A stretch of 64,000 bases of DNA from DASQPR01 sp963797605 (GCA_963797605.1 CAWCPX010000005.1:1178001-1242000), one strand, 5' to 3'; positions 46,080 to 55,543 are shown, counted from the first letter of the stretch. Notes: a model not told the origin generated them from the letters alone. Program-made: numbers and translations.

Positions 46080-46688
46080 TCAGCTGGTGGGCATCAGGAC
46101 GGTGTCGACGATGTAGACCGTGGCGTTCGCCGTCTGGACGTCGCCGCACACGACCATGGAGGTGCCGTTGATCGTGAAGTTGGTGCCACTGCCGGTGATC
46201 ATGACGTCGCTGCCTTCGAGCGTCTTGTGCGTGCCCGCGAGCTGGTCGGGCGCGAGTTTGCCGGGGATGACGTGGTAGGTCAGAACCTTTGTGAGCGTCG
46301 CCTTGTCCGCGAGCACCTTGGCCAGGTCAGCGGCCGGGATCTTCGCGAACGCCGCGTTGTCCGGCGCGATCACGGTCAGGTTCGCCGTGTTGTTCAGCGT
46401 GTCGACGAGACCGGCCTTGGTGACCGCCGTGACGAGCGTCGACAGCACCGGGTTGCCGCTGGCGGCCGTCGCGACCGGGACTTTCGACATCGCGTCGAAG
46501 CTGCCCGGGTTCGAGGAGTCGGTCGGCACCGCGGAGCAGCCAGCCCCGAACGGTGACGCGGACGCCATCACCGTGGCCGCCGGCTTGGCCGCCGTCGAAT
46601 CGGTGTCGGATTTCGTCGACGATGAACATGCTGCTAAACCGGAAACCAGGGCAAGAGCCGAAATTGCTACGGCAAATTGCTTTTTCAT
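46080..46688 (-). CDS. Fasciclin-domain lipoprotein (MPT83/MPT70-like)
   Basis: 202 residues with a lipoprotein signal: a basic start, hydrophobic core and lipobox LAAC with Cys21. A Ser/Thr/Ala linker follows, then one FAS1 domain (LVDTLNNTANLTVIAPDNAA, VLTYHVIPGKLAPDQLAG, IVDTVLMP). FAS1 proteins act in adhesion; mycobacterial MPT83/MPT70 are the best known and are SigK-dependent. A promoter matching the SigK consensus lies 42 nt upstream, and AGGGGG precedes the ATG. Confidence 0.93.
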   Translation of the reverse strand: MKKQFAVAISALALVSGLAACSSSTKSDTDSTAAKPAATVMASASPFGAGCSAVPTDSSNPGSFDAMSKVPVATAASGNPVLSTLVTAVTKAGLVDTLNNTANLTVIAPDNAAFAKIPAADLAKVLADKATLTKVLTYHVIPGKLAPDQLAGTHKTLEGSDVMITGSGTNFTINGTSMVVCGDVQTANATVYIVDTVLMPTS

Positions 46689-46729
46689 ATTTCCCCCTCA
46701 TTTTTGTGTTCTTGCTATCTCCGGTAACC

Positions 46730-46757
46730 ATTCGTTGCCGCGTAGGGCTCGGGATGG
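46730..46757 (-). promoter_or_regulatory. SigK-like promoter of the fasciclin gene
   Basis: On the minus strand CCATCC, 16 nt, ACGAAT. The mycobacterial SigK consensus is CCATCC, 16-17 nt, CCGAAT, so 11 of 12 bases agree at the right spacing. It sits 42 nt before a gene of the very family that SigK controls in M. tuberculosis. Confidence 0.65.
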
Positions 46758-46946
46758 GTACCAATTTCCAGCAGCTCACCCGGATCGGCTTCGTGTGGCG
46801 CGCGTCGCCCGAGGGGGCCTGCCCGTCGCGCGTCCGGGGACGTAGGCTCAAGACGGACGTTCGCGCGACGTCATCGTCCGAACGACCCGCTCCTGGGTCG
46901 CTCGCGGGTGTCGCCGTGCTCGTTCCCTTAGAGGAGGTCAGGGCAC

Positions 46947-48794
46947 GTGACCAAGCAGATCCGCCAACTGGATCGCGTCGTTATCCGCTTCGCCGGAGAC
47001 TCCGGTGACGGCATGCAGCTCACCGGAGACCGATTCACGTCGGAAACCGCGCAGCTCGGCAACGACATCTCGACGCTTCCCAACTTCCCGGCCGAAATCC
47101 GAGCACCAGCCGGCACCCTTCCGGGTGTTTCGAGCTTCCAGGTGCACTTCGCGAACTTCGACATCATGACGCCGGGTGACGCACCCAACGTCCTGGTGGC
47201 GATGAACCCGGCCGCGTTGAAGGCGAACCTCGGCGACCTGCCGCACGGTGCCGACATCATCGTGAACACCGACGAGTTCACCAAGCGCAACCTCGCGAAG
47301 GTGGGCTACGCGGAGAGCCCGCTGACCGACGGCTCGCTCGACGGTTACACGCTGCACCCGGTCGGCCTGACCAGCATGACCGTCAAGGCGCTGGAGTCGT
47401 TCGACATCTCGAAGAAGGACGCGGAACGGGCGAAGAACATGTTCGCGCTCGGCCTGCTGTCCTGGCTCTACTCGCGGCCCTACGAGTCGACGCTGGCGTT
47501 CCTCGCCAAGAAGTTCGCGTCCAAGCCACTGCTTGTCGCCTCGAACCAGGCCGCGTTCACCGCCGGGTGGAACTTCGGCGAGACGACCGAGGACTTCGTC
47601 GTGCGTTACGAAGTCAAGCCCGCGAAGATGACTCCGGGCAACTACCGCAACATCACCGGCAACGCGGCGATGGCCCTTGGCCTGGTCGCGGCGAGCGTCC
47701 GGTCGAAGCTGCCGATGGTGCTCGGTGCCTACCCGATCACGCCGGCCAGCGACATCCTGCACGAGATGAGCAAGCACAAGAAGTTCGGTGTGATCACCGT
47801 GCAGGCCGAAGACGAGATCGCGGCGATCGGTGTCGCGCTCGGAGCGTCCTACGGCGGCGCGCTCGGCGTGACGTCCACGAGCGGTCCGGGTGTCGCGCTC
47901 AAGAGCGAGACGATCTCCCTCGCGATCGCGCTGGAGCTGCCGCTGATCATCATCGATGTCCAGCGGGCCGGTCCCTCCACCGGCATGCCGACGAAGACCG
48001 AGCAGGCCGACCTCTTGATGGCGCTCTACGGTCGCCATGGCGAGGCGCCGCTCGTCGTCATCGCGCCGAAGTCGCCCTCGGACTGCTTCGACGCCGCGAT
48101 CGAGGCCGCGCGCATCGCCACGACCTACCGCACGCCGGTGATCCTGCTGTCCGACGGCTACGTGGCCAACGGCTCCGAACCCTGGCTCCTGCCCGAGGTT
48201 TCCGAGCTGCCCGATCTCAGCGTCGAGTTCGCGTCCGGGCCCAACTCACCCGACGGGTCCAAGTTCTTCCCCTACCTGCGCGATCCCGAGACGATGGCGC
48301 GGCCGTGGGCACCGCCGGGTGTAGCCGGTCTCGAACACCGCATCGGCGGTCTGGAGAAGGCCGACATCACCGGCGACATCTCCTACGACCCCACAAACCA
48401 TGACTTCATGGTGCGGACGCGAGCGGCGCGCATCGAAGCGATCACCGTCCCCGACATGGAGGTCGAGGATCCCGACGGCGACGCGAACGTGCTCGTCCTC
48501 GGCTGGGGATCGACCTACGGCCCGATCGGTGCCGCCTGTCGCGCGCTGCGGCAACGCGGGCTGCCGATCGCCCAGGCGCATTTGCGGCACCTGGCGCCGA
48601 TGCCCGACAACCTGGAGACGGTGCTCGGCTCCTATGACCGCGTCGTCATCCCGGAGATGAACCTCGGCCAGCTGGCCTCCGTGATCCGCTCGAAGTTCCT
48701 GATCGACGTGATCGCGTACAACCAGGTGCGTGGCCTGCCGTTCACCGCGATCGAACTCGAAACGATGCTCGAAGGTGTGATCAAGAATGACTGA
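46947..48794 (+). CDS. korA: 2-oxoacid:ferredoxin oxidoreductase, alpha (gamma-alpha fusion) subunit
   Basis: With KorB it converts 2-oxoglutarate (by analogy) and CoA to succinyl-CoA, CO2 and reduced ferredoxin, giving a CoA-dependent step independent of the classic dehydrogenase. The 615-residue protein starts with the gamma domain (IRFAGDSGDGMQLTGDRFTS), then the alpha domain (GNAAMALGLVAASV, GAYPITPASDILHEM, TSTSGPGVALKSE) and the domain III end (LRHLAPMPDNLETVL). GTG 46947 has GAGGAGGT upstream. It overlaps korB by 8 nt. Oxoglutarate specificity is inferred from similarity to mycobacterial KorA. Confidence 0.94.
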   Translation: MTKQIRQLDRVVIRFAGDSGDGMQLTGDRFTSETAQLGNDISTLPNFPAEIRAPAGTLPGVSSFQVHFANFDIMTPGDAPNVLVAMNPAALKANLGDLPHGADIIVNTDEFTKRNLAKVGYAESPLTDGSLDGYTLHPVGLTSMTVKALESFDISKKDAERAKNMFALGLLSWLYSRPYESTLAFLAKKFASKPLLVASNQAAFTAGWNFGETTEDFVVRYEVKPAKMTPGNYRNITGNAAMALGLVAASVRSKLPMVLGAYPITPASDILHEMSKHKKFGVITVQAEDEIAAIGVALGASYGGALGVTSTSGPGVALKSETISLAIALELPLIIIDVQRAGPSTGMPTKTEQADLLMALYGRHGEAPLVVIAPKSPSDCFDAAIEAARIATTYRTPVILLSDGYVANGSEPWLLPEVSELPDLSVEFASGPNSPDGSKFFPYLRDPETMARPWAPPGVAGLEHRIGGLEKADITGDISYDPTNHDFMVRTRAARIEAITVPDMEVEDPDGDANVLVLGWGSTYGPIGAACRALRQRGLPIAQAHLRHLAPMPDNLETVLGSYDRVVIPEMNLGQLASVIRSKFLIDVIAYNQVRGLPFTAIELETMLEGVIKND

Positions 48795-49821
48795 CACTGC
48801 CCTGCCGATCCAGCTCACCGCGAAAGACTTCAAGAGCGATCAGGAAGTGCGCTGGTGCCCGGGCTGCGGTGACTACGCGATCCTGTCGGCCGTGCAGGCG
48901 TTCATGCCGGAGCTGCAGATCCCCCGCGAGAACATCGTGTTCGTCTCGGGCATCGGCTGCTCTTCTCGCTTCCCGTACTACATGAACACGTACGGCATCC
49001 ACTCGATCCACGGCCGCGCGCCGGCGATCGCGACCGGCCTGTCGGTTTCGCGTCCCGACCTGTCGGTGTGGGTCATCACCGGTGACGGCGACGCGCTGTC
49101 GATCGGCGGCAACCACCTGATCCACGCGCTGCGCCGCAACGTCAACTTCAAGATCCTGCTGTTCAACAACCAGATCTACGGCTTGACGAAGGGGCAGTAC
49201 TCGCCCACGTCGGAGATCGGCAAGATCACGAAGTCGACGCCGATGGGCTCCAACGACTCGCCGTTCAACCCGCTGTCACTGGCGCTCGGCGCCGAGGCGT
49301 CGTTCGTCGCCCGCACGATCGACTCCGACCGCAAGCACCTCACGTCAGTGCTGCGGGCCGCCGCGAAGCACGAGGGCTCGTCGTTCATCGAGATCTACCA
49401 GAACTGCAACATCTTCAACGATGGCGCGTTCGACGTGCTGAAAGAGCCGGAGACCCGCGACGACTACACGATCCGGCTGGAGCACGGGCAGCCGATCACG
49501 TTCGGAGCCAATGGCGAATGGTGCGTCGTGCACCCGCCCGGAGCCTTCAGCCTCGAAGTGCGTCCGACCGCCGAGGTGTCACCGGCGGAAATCCTGACGC
49601 ACGACGCCAACGTGACCGACCCGTCCTACGCGTTCGCGCTGTCTCGCCTCGCCGGGAGAGACCTGCGCTACACGCCAATCGGCATCTTCCGTGACGTGCA
49701 GCGCCCCGCCTACGACACGCTCGTGCGCGACCAGGTCGCGGCGGCCACGGCGACCGCCGGCGAGCCCGAAGCTGAGCTGACCTCGCTGCTCAACTCCGGC
49801 GACACGTGGACGATCCTGTAA
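48787..49821 (+). CDS. korB: 2-oxoacid:ferredoxin oxidoreductase, beta subunit
   Basis: KorB binds thiamine diphosphate and the [4Fe-4S] cluster. The 344-residue protein has WCPGCGDYAILSAVQAFMP at its start, GIGCSSRFPYYMNTYGIHS (substrate and cluster region) and the ThDP motif GDGDALSIGGNHLIHALRRN ending in NNQIYGLTKGQ. The variant without a separate delta ferredoxin subunit fits Actinobacteria. It overlaps korA and ends 19 nt before the converging cyclase-STAND gene. Confidence 0.95.
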   Translation: MTDTALPIQLTAKDFKSDQEVRWCPGCGDYAILSAVQAFMPELQIPRENIVFVSGIGCSSRFPYYMNTYGIHSIHGRAPAIATGLSVSRPDLSVWVITGDGDALSIGGNHLIHALRRNVNFKILLFNNQIYGLTKGQYSPTSEIGKITKSTPMGSNDSPFNPLSLALGAEASFVARTIDSDRKHLTSVLRAAAKHEGSSFIEIYQNCNIFNDGAFDVLKEPETRDDYTIRLEHGQPITFGANGEWCVVHPPGAFSLEVRPTAEVSPAEILTHDANVTDPSYAFALSRLAGRDLRYTPIGIFRDVQRPAYDTLVRDQVAAATATAGEPEAELTSLLNSGDTWTIL

Positions 49822-49840
49822 CCGACGATCCGATAGGCGC

Positions 49841-52555
49841 TTACGAAGCCATATCCGCGAAGCGCTCCGAGCCGACCGCCATGTCCGGGTGGTCGACGGA
49901 GAGCGCGACCGTGACCGCTTCGTCGAGCGTCAGGGCCGCACCCTGGGCGTAGACGTCGTCGAAGACCCGGTCACCGAGCATTTCCCGGATCCGGCGCTGC
50001 TGCTCCGTCCAGAATGGTGCGAACAGCACGTTGGCGCCGCGCAGCTGCACCTGAGCGGCCTGCGCGGCGCCGAACAGCCGCACCGCCGTGATCTGGTCGC
50101 CACCGAGCGCGCACCGGGCGGCCAGCGCGTTGAGCGATTCGCAGGCACCCGAGTGGAAGCCGAAGCTCATCCGCGAGCGCAACGCAACCACCAGATGTTC
50201 GTGCGCCGCCACCAGATCGCCACGGGAGAGCGCGACCATGCCAAGCACCATGTCGACGGTGCGTCGGCCGCGTTCGACCGGACGGGACGCCTCGATCGGG
50301 CGGGTCGCGGCCAGCAACTCGGCGGCTTCGTCGACACCACCGCGGCGCCACAACAGCTGGGCCAGGCAGTAGACGGCGTCGAGCGCTTCATGGGCGACGT
50401 CGTGCTCGTTGGCCCAGGCGAGGATGTCGCGGCAGGCTTTCTCGGCCGCGATCGGGTCACCCATGTCGAGCAGCGGCATGCCCCGACCGGCACCGACCCG
50501 AGCCATCAGGCCGAGGTCACCGCTGCGGCGCGCGGCCGCTTCGGCCCGTTGGGAGAACCGCAGCGCTTCCGAGTGCTCCCCGTCGGCACCGGCGTGCAGA
50601 GCATGCATGTGGTACGCCGCTGCCAACTCCGCCTCGGGGATCACCTCTCCGGTGGCGGCGATGCGTTCGTAGAGCCGGAACATCCACAGTCGACCCTCAC
50701 GAGCGAGCCCGCGTTCGCGCCACCACTGGTCCAACCCACTAGCCAGGGTGAGGCCGTCACGGGCGCTGCCCCGAGTAACGATCCACTTGAGCGCGGCCCG
50801 GATCTCGTCGGCGAGCGGATCGATCGCGTACATCGAGAGCGTCACCGGCCGGCCGTCGGGGCCGTGTTGCAGCCGGGCGACCTCGTGCCGGGTCCAGGCG
50901 ACGTGGCGCTCGTGGGCGGCTTCGTCCTCGCCGTGTTCGGCCAGGCGGCGAGCCACGTAGGCCCGGATCGGGTCGAGCATGCGATAGACGGTGCCGTCGG
51001 CGGTCGGTTCGGCCGCGACGAGTGACTTGTCGACGAGGATGGACAGCGCCGCCAGCGGGTCGGTGCCGGTCAACCACTCGACGGCGTGCAGGTCGACCCG
51101 GCCCGCGAAGACGGCCAGCCAGCGCAGAAGCAGCGCGGACTCACGGCTCAGCGTGCGGTAGGACCAGCTGACTGTCGCCTGGATCGTGGAGTGCCGGCCG
51201 GCCGGCGTGTCGGCGTCGACAGTGGAGAGTCCGATGTCGAGCGCGTCGACCGCGACATCGAGCCGGTTGACCAGCTCGGTCGCGGACAGCATGCGCAGCC
51301 GGGCCGCCGCGAGTTCGAGAGCGAGCGGAAGCCCGTCGAGGTAGCGCGCGACCCGGGAAAGCTGCTCGATGTCGCAGTGGTCGACCGGACGGCCGCCGCG
51401 ACTCGCCTCGATGCGTTCGAGCAGCAGCGTGACCGCCTCACTCGGCGCCCCGTCCGGCCCGGCGGTCAGTGACAGCGACGGGATGCGCCACACCACCTCG
51501 CCGGGCAGGTTGAGCGGTTCCCGGCTGGTCGCGAGCACCTTGGCGGCCGAACCGCTGCCGAGCACCCGGCTCACCAGCATCGCGGTCGCGCCGGGCTGGG
51601 CGTCGCACGTGTCGAGCACGAGTAGGCACCGACGATCGGCGGTGAACTCGCGCAACGTGTCGACGACCGCGCGACCGGGCTCCGGCCGCAGGCCCAGCGT
51701 CGCCGCGACCGCGACCGCCACGAGGCCGGGGTCGGTCACGGACGCGAGGTCGGTGAACCAGACGCCGTCGGGGTAGGCCGAGATGGCGTCGCCCGCGACT
51801 TCGAGCGCGAGTCGGGTCTTGCCCGCCCCGCCCGGCCCGACGACACTGACCAGCCGATTGTTGGCCAACAGATCGCCGAGCACGGCACGCTCGGCGGATC
51901 GGCCGACGAACGACGTCGCGGCGGCCGGAAGATTGTGTGGACTGGTCGCGAGCGTCCGCGGCCGCGGGAACTTCCGCTCCAGGCCGGGCGCGACGAGTTG
52001 GAACATGCGCTCCCGGTCGTCGAACCCGCGCAACCGATGCAGCCCGAGGTCGAGCATCCACGCGCCCTCGTCGAGTTCGCCGGCGGCGAGCATCGTCGCC
52101 TCGGAGCACAGCACCTGGCCGCCGTGCGCCGCCGTGGCGACACGGGAAGCACGGTGGACTTCGGGGCTCGCGTATTCACCGGCGGACGGCAGGGCGTGGC
52201 CGGTGTGCAGACCCATCCGCACACTCGGTCGTGCCTCGGGCGTCGGCCAGGGATGCGCGGCCAACGCATGCTGCGCGGCGACGCACGCCCGAACCGCGTC
52301 GGAGGCGCGCGAAAACGCCGCGAACACCGAGTCGCCTTCCGTGAACAACGGCACGCCCCCACATGCCGACAGTGCACGAACCAACAACCTGCGGTGCTCG
52401 ACGAGCACTGCTCGGTAGCCCGCGCCCAGCATCCGTGCCAGACGCGTCGAGCCCTCGATGTCGGTGAACAGGAACGTCACCGATCCGCTGGGCAAGGTGG
52501 TTCTCACCTTTTGTCGCAACACCAAAACCTCCGCCCCCCTGGAAGTCACGCTCAT
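49841..52555 (-). CDS. Class III cyclase-domain STAND ATPase
   Basis: 904 residues: a class III nucleotide cyclase domain (about 24-185), a STAND/NB-ARC ATPase module (about 215-500) and a TPR-like helical end (about 560-870), with no C-terminal HTH. Both metal aspartates are present (Asp32 in FTDIEGST, Asp74 in EGDSVFAAF), but the transition-state Asn is His133 (EVHRASR), so activity is uncertain. Walker A is GPGGAGKT at 239-246, and Walker B is LLVLDTCD where the family usually has DNC. Mycobacterial relatives of this layout link cyclase or ATPase state to transcription; without an HTH this one must act through partners. Confidence 0.88.
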   Translation of the reverse strand: MSVTSRGAEVLVLRQKVRTTLPSGSVTFLFTDIEGSTRLARMLGAGYRAVLVEHRRLLVRALSACGGVPLFTEGDSVFAAFSRASDAVRACVAAQHALAAHPWPTPEARPSVRMGLHTGHALPSAGEYASPEVHRASRVATAAHGGQVLCSEATMLAAGELDEGAWMLDLGLHRLRGFDDRERMFQLVAPGLERKFPRPRTLATSPHNLPAAATSFVGRSAERAVLGDLLANNRLVSVVGPGGAGKTRLALEVAGDAISAYPDGVWFTDLASVTDPGLVAVAVAATLGLRPEPGRAVVDTLREFTADRRCLLVLDTCDAQPGATAMLVSRVLGSGSAAKVLATSREPLNLPGEVVWRIPSLSLTAGPDGAPSEAVTLLLERIEASRGGRPVDHCDIEQLSRVARYLDGLPLALELAAARLRMLSATELVNRLDVAVDALDIGLSTVDADTPAGRHSTIQATVSWSYRTLSRESALLLRWLAVFAGRVDLHAVEWLTGTDPLAALSILVDKSLVAAEPTADGTVYRMLDPIRAYVARRLAEHGEDEAAHERHVAWTRHEVARLQHGPDGRPVTLSMYAIDPLADEIRAALKWIVTRGSARDGLTLASGLDQWWRERGLAREGRLWMFRLYERIAATGEVIPEAELAAAYHMHALHAGADGEHSEALRFSQRAEAAARRSGDLGLMARVGAGRGMPLLDMGDPIAAEKACRDILAWANEHDVAHEALDAVYCLAQLLWRRGGVDEAAELLAATRPIEASRPVERGRRTVDMVLGMVALSRGDLVAAHEHLVVALRSRMSFGFHSGACESLNALAARCALGGDQITAVRLFGAAQAAQVQLRGANVLFAPFWTEQQRRIREMLGDRVFDDVYAQGAALTLDEAVTVALSVDHPDMAVGSERFADMAS

Positions 52556-52752
52556 GCTGCCCCAGCGCTGCTGACCGTTACATCGGAGGAACGGGCAGGT
52601 CAGATCGGCTCAAAGACGTAGCGCAACGGCCAGCCGGACGCGAGGGGTTGTCCGCACTCGTAACGACAACCACATGCCATGGTTGCGGGAGGGTGCGACG
52701 AAAACTTCGCTACGCCCGCGAGATCGGACCGAAAGTGTGTTATCGCAAGGCT

Positions 52753-52971
52753 TCAGCCGCAACAACCACCACCGCAGCAACCGCCGCCACTCGTCGGCGC
52801 GGGTGCCGCGGAAGAGGCGCGACCACTGACAGCGACGGCCACCGTGGAGAGGAGTTTCACAGTGTCGGAGTGGCCGCCGGGGCACGACACGGCGTCGCTT
52901 GAAGCGCTCATCGGCCGCTTGACCTCGAATGTATCGCCGCACTGACGGCAGCGGTAGTCGTAGCTGGGCAT
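52753..52971 (-). CDS. FmdB family zinc-ribbon protein
   Basis: 72 residues: PSYDYRCRQCGDTFEVKRPM and a second half-site CPGGH form a small zinc ribbon of the FmdB/CxxC type. The tail is low-complexity and ends GGGCCGGGCCG, a Cys-Gly run common in this family. Function is unknown. It is divergent from the double-GNAT gene, with an inverted repeat in the shared intergenic region. Confidence 0.88.
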   Translation of the reverse strand: MPSYDYRCRQCGDTFEVKRPMSASSDAVSCPGGHSDTVKLLSTVAVAVSGRASSAAPAPTSGGGCCGGGCCG

Positions 52972-53003
52972 GTGACGAGGTTAGCGGGTGCATCCGGCAA
53001 ATA

Positions 53004-53026
53004 GCACGTTCGGCGAGCAAACGTGC
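53004..53026. promoter_or_regulatory. Inverted repeat in the fmdB-GNAT divergent region
   Basis: GCACGTT-9-AACGTGC, seven-bp perfect arms, in the 155-nt gap between divergent starts. Further ACGTG copies follow at 53024-53054. A shared operator is possible; no cognate regulator is adjacent. Confidence 0.4.
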
Positions 53027-53126
53027 ACGTCCGACACGCAACGTGACGATCAATTTTCGGACCGTGAGATATTGGCGGACGTTTGCACTTTCGCATTGGC
53101 GACTTTATCGGCAAGCTGGACCCGTG

Positions 53127-54161
53127 ATGGTACGTGAGTGGGATCCCCGAACGGCGCCGTCCGCAGAGATCGAAACTATGGTGAACTCTCTCAACACCAT
53201 TCTCGCGACCGACCTGCCGGACGATCCGCCCTGGCTGACGGACTCTTTCCGGGAATACCTGTCGGTGACGATGCCGGGTGAGCGCCGCATCATCTGGCTG
53301 GCCGAGACGTCCGAAGGCGCCGCCGCGGGTCACCACCCCGACGGCGAGGGCGTGCTCGGGCAGTCCAACATCCTGCTCTTCGACGACATGGCCGTGCTCG
53401 AAGTGCTCGTGCACCCGAAGGCCCGCCGCACCCACGTGGGTCGCGAGCTGCTGGCCGCCGCGGTCCAGCGGGCCCATCAGGAGGGCTTCACGTCGATGGG
53501 CGTGGAGGTCATCGGGGGCACCTCGGCCTCGCAGTTCTACGAGGCGCTCGGGTTCAACCTGGCTTACACCGAGACGCGCAGCGTCCTGCAGCTGTCCACC
53601 GTCGACTGGCTCAAGCTCGGCGAGATGGCCGGTGGCGTCGGTTCCGGCTACCGGATCGAATACCACCCGGGTGGGCCGCCCGAGGAGCTCTACGAGTCCT
53701 ACGCGGCCGCGAAATACCTTGCCCGCAGTGGCGTCGACCTCGGCGATCTGGCGTTGCGACCGAGCTCGATGAACGCGCAACGGCTCCGTGCCAGCTTGAA
53801 GACGCTCCACATGCGCGGCATGAAACCGCACATCGTCGTCGGCATCCACGAGTCGACCGGTGAGGTCGCGGCCTTGACCGAGGTCGTCGTGGCAGCGCAG
53901 CACCCCGACCGCGCCGACCAATACGACACCATCGTCGTGCCCGAGCACCGCGGTTATGGGCTCACTCGGGCCATCAAGGCTCGAATGCTGTTCGAGTTGC
54001 GCTCCTCCGAACTGCGAGTGCGTTCGGTGCAAACGTGGAACGGCCTCGATGCCGAAGGCATTGTCGAAATCAATTCGGAGCTGGGATTCAAGCCTGATCG
54101 GGAATGGCGTGAATACGAGGCCGACATCCCGGAACTCGCGGCGCGGCTCGGCGTCGCCTAA
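53127..54161 (+). CDS. Tandem GNAT acetyltransferase domain protein
   Basis: 344 residues with two GNAT domains. The first has VLEVLVHPKARRTHVGRELL and GVEVIGGTSASQFYEALGFN. The second has TEVVVAAQHPDRADQYDTIV, VPEHRGYGLTRAIKARML (acetyl-CoA loop) and INSELGFKPDREW. This two-domain plan resembles mycothiol synthase MshD, but the sequence is not clearly MshD, so the substrate is open. ATG 53127 was chosen; it directly follows an in-frame GTG and has no clear Shine-Dalgarno. Confidence 0.82.
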   Translation: MVREWDPRTAPSAEIETMVNSLNTILATDLPDDPPWLTDSFREYLSVTMPGERRIIWLAETSEGAAAGHHPDGEGVLGQSNILLFDDMAVLEVLVHPKARRTHVGRELLAAAVQRAHQEGFTSMGVEVIGGTSASQFYEALGFNLAYTETRSVLQLSTVDWLKLGEMAGGVGSGYRIEYHPGGPPEELYESYAAAKYLARSGVDLGDLALRPSSMNAQRLRASLKTLHMRGMKPHIVVGIHESTGEVAALTEVVVAAQHPDRADQYDTIVVPEHRGYGLTRAIKARMLFELRSSELRVRSVQTWNGLDAEGIVEINSELGFKPDREWREYEADIPELAARLGVA

Positions 54162-54242
54162 CGCTCACACTGGGTAACGTGGTCCCGACCAAAATTGCCA
54201 TGCCTGGGTTGGGCCACCTTCCCCTCGCCTGCGGAGCGCCCG

Positions 54243-55004
54243 ATGACGGAACCAAAGCCGCCAGCCGAATATCCGACCGTACCGTCGCAAAACGCACCGC
54301 CACCGGACCCGCCGTTGCCGACCTTGCCGTCGCAGACCCGGAGATACCCGCCCGCGTCCTCCCGGGCTTCGGCTGGCAGCGCGCGCACGACGCCGACGCC
54401 GAAACCGTCCCGCCGCAGGCTCTGGGTGACCGTCGGTGCCGTCGCGATCGTGCTCGTCGGCGCGGGCGTCGGCATCAGCGCGCTGCTGGCCTCGTCGCAC
54501 AAGCCCACGTCGTCCGGTGAGGCCGCGCCGAAAGCCGCTGGCGGCGCCGGCATCCATGTGACGAAGCCGGCCACGATCAACGGCGCGCAGCCCAACACCG
54601 AAGCCGCGCTCACGTCGGCCGCCGGCAGCATGAGCAGCCAGCTCAAGGCGCTCGCGCCACTGGCCACCGCGACGGTCGACGGCTTCTACGGCAGCACGGC
54701 CGACAAGACGCTCACGATGTTGATCGCGGTCGCGGCGCCGGAGGACAACCCCGGCTCGCAGCTGAACGTCGCGATGGCCGCGCTCAAGAATTCTCTGAGC
54801 GTGACAGCGACGGAGAGCGTCGATCCGGGCCGGCTCGGCGGCGTGGCGCAGTGCGGGGATGGCGCCGCCGCGAGCCAGCCGCTCGCCGTCTGCGCGTGGA
54901 TGGATAGGGGCAGCTTCGGGCTGATGGTGTTCTACGACAGGCACGCCAGCACCGTGCACGCCGCCTTCCTGGACGCGCGCGGTGAGGTGGAGAGGGTCGG
55001 TTAG
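54243..55004 (+). CDS. Membrane-anchored protein with proline-rich cytoplasmic tail
   Basis: 253 residues. A Pro-rich basic N-terminus (about 60 residues) precedes one helix (LWVTVGAVAIVLVGAGVGIS), then an extracellular domain of about 170 residues with two Cys that may form a disulfide. GGAG lies 8 nt before ATG 54243. The plan is common in Actinobacteria, but I recognise no family or function. It converges with the XRE gene with a 4-nt overlap. Confidence 0.72.
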   Translation: MTEPKPPAEYPTVPSQNAPPPDPPLPTLPSQTRRYPPASSRASAGSARTTPTPKPSRRRLWVTVGAVAIVLVGAGVGISALLASSHKPTSSGEAAPKAAGGAGIHVTKPATINGAQPNTEAALTSAAGSMSSQLKALAPLATATVDGFYGSTADKTLTMLIAVAAPEDNPGSQLNVAMAALKNSLSVTATESVDPGRLGGVAQCGDGAAASQPLAVCAWMDRGSFGLMVFYDRHASTVHAAFLDARGEVERVG

Positions 55005-55543
55005 GAGGCGCGGCGATGCCGGCGAAGCCATTGGTCGGGCTCGGGAGGCGGCGGGGCCGTGCGATAATGCGCGACCCGCACCTCCCACTGACTGCGCTTG
55101 CGCCGCACCTCGCGGAACTCGCGATCGCGGTGAAACGTCTCTGGCGGTCGAGCCAGCCCGTAGAGATCGGCCCACCACTCTCCTGGGCGCGGATCGAGGA
55201 TCGTGTCGAGATGCGACGGATAGCGCCGCTCGGCGCCGTCACGGGTGTCGTCGAAATCCTCCATCGGCAGCACCACGTGACCGGCCTGGTCGACGACGGT
55301 GAGATAGAGCCCCGCGACGGCCATCGTCCGTTGCAGCACGTCGAGGCTCGGCACCATAGCGCCCGACTCGACCCGACCGATGGTGGTGGCGGACAGCCCG
55401 GCCTGGCGGGCCATCCCGCGCTGGCTGAGATGAGCGATGCGGCGCGCCCGGCGAAGGAGACCAGCCGCCGGAAACGCGCCGGTCAGCACATCGGAGACCT
55501 CGGCCCGGTCATCGTCACCTGACACCCGATCAGCATCCGCCAT
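55001..55543 (-). CDS. XRE family helix-turn-helix regulator
   Basis: 180 residues from ATG 55543. The N-terminal third is a Cro/C1-type HTH (RARRIAHLSQRGMARQAGLS then TTIGRVESGAMVPSLDVLQR). The rest (EWWADLYGLARPPETFHRDR and a basic tail) matches no family I know. No target is evident. It overlaps the converging anchored-protein gene by 4 nt. Confidence 0.8.
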   Translation of the reverse strand: MADADRVSGDDDRAEVSDVLTGAFPAAGLLRRARRIAHLSQRGMARQAGLSATTIGRVESGAMVPSLDVLQRTMAVAGLYLTVVDQAGHVVLPMEDFDDTRDGAERRYPSHLDTILDPRPGEWWADLYGLARPPETFHRDREFREVRRKRSQWEVRVAHYRTAPPPPEPDQWLRRHRRAS

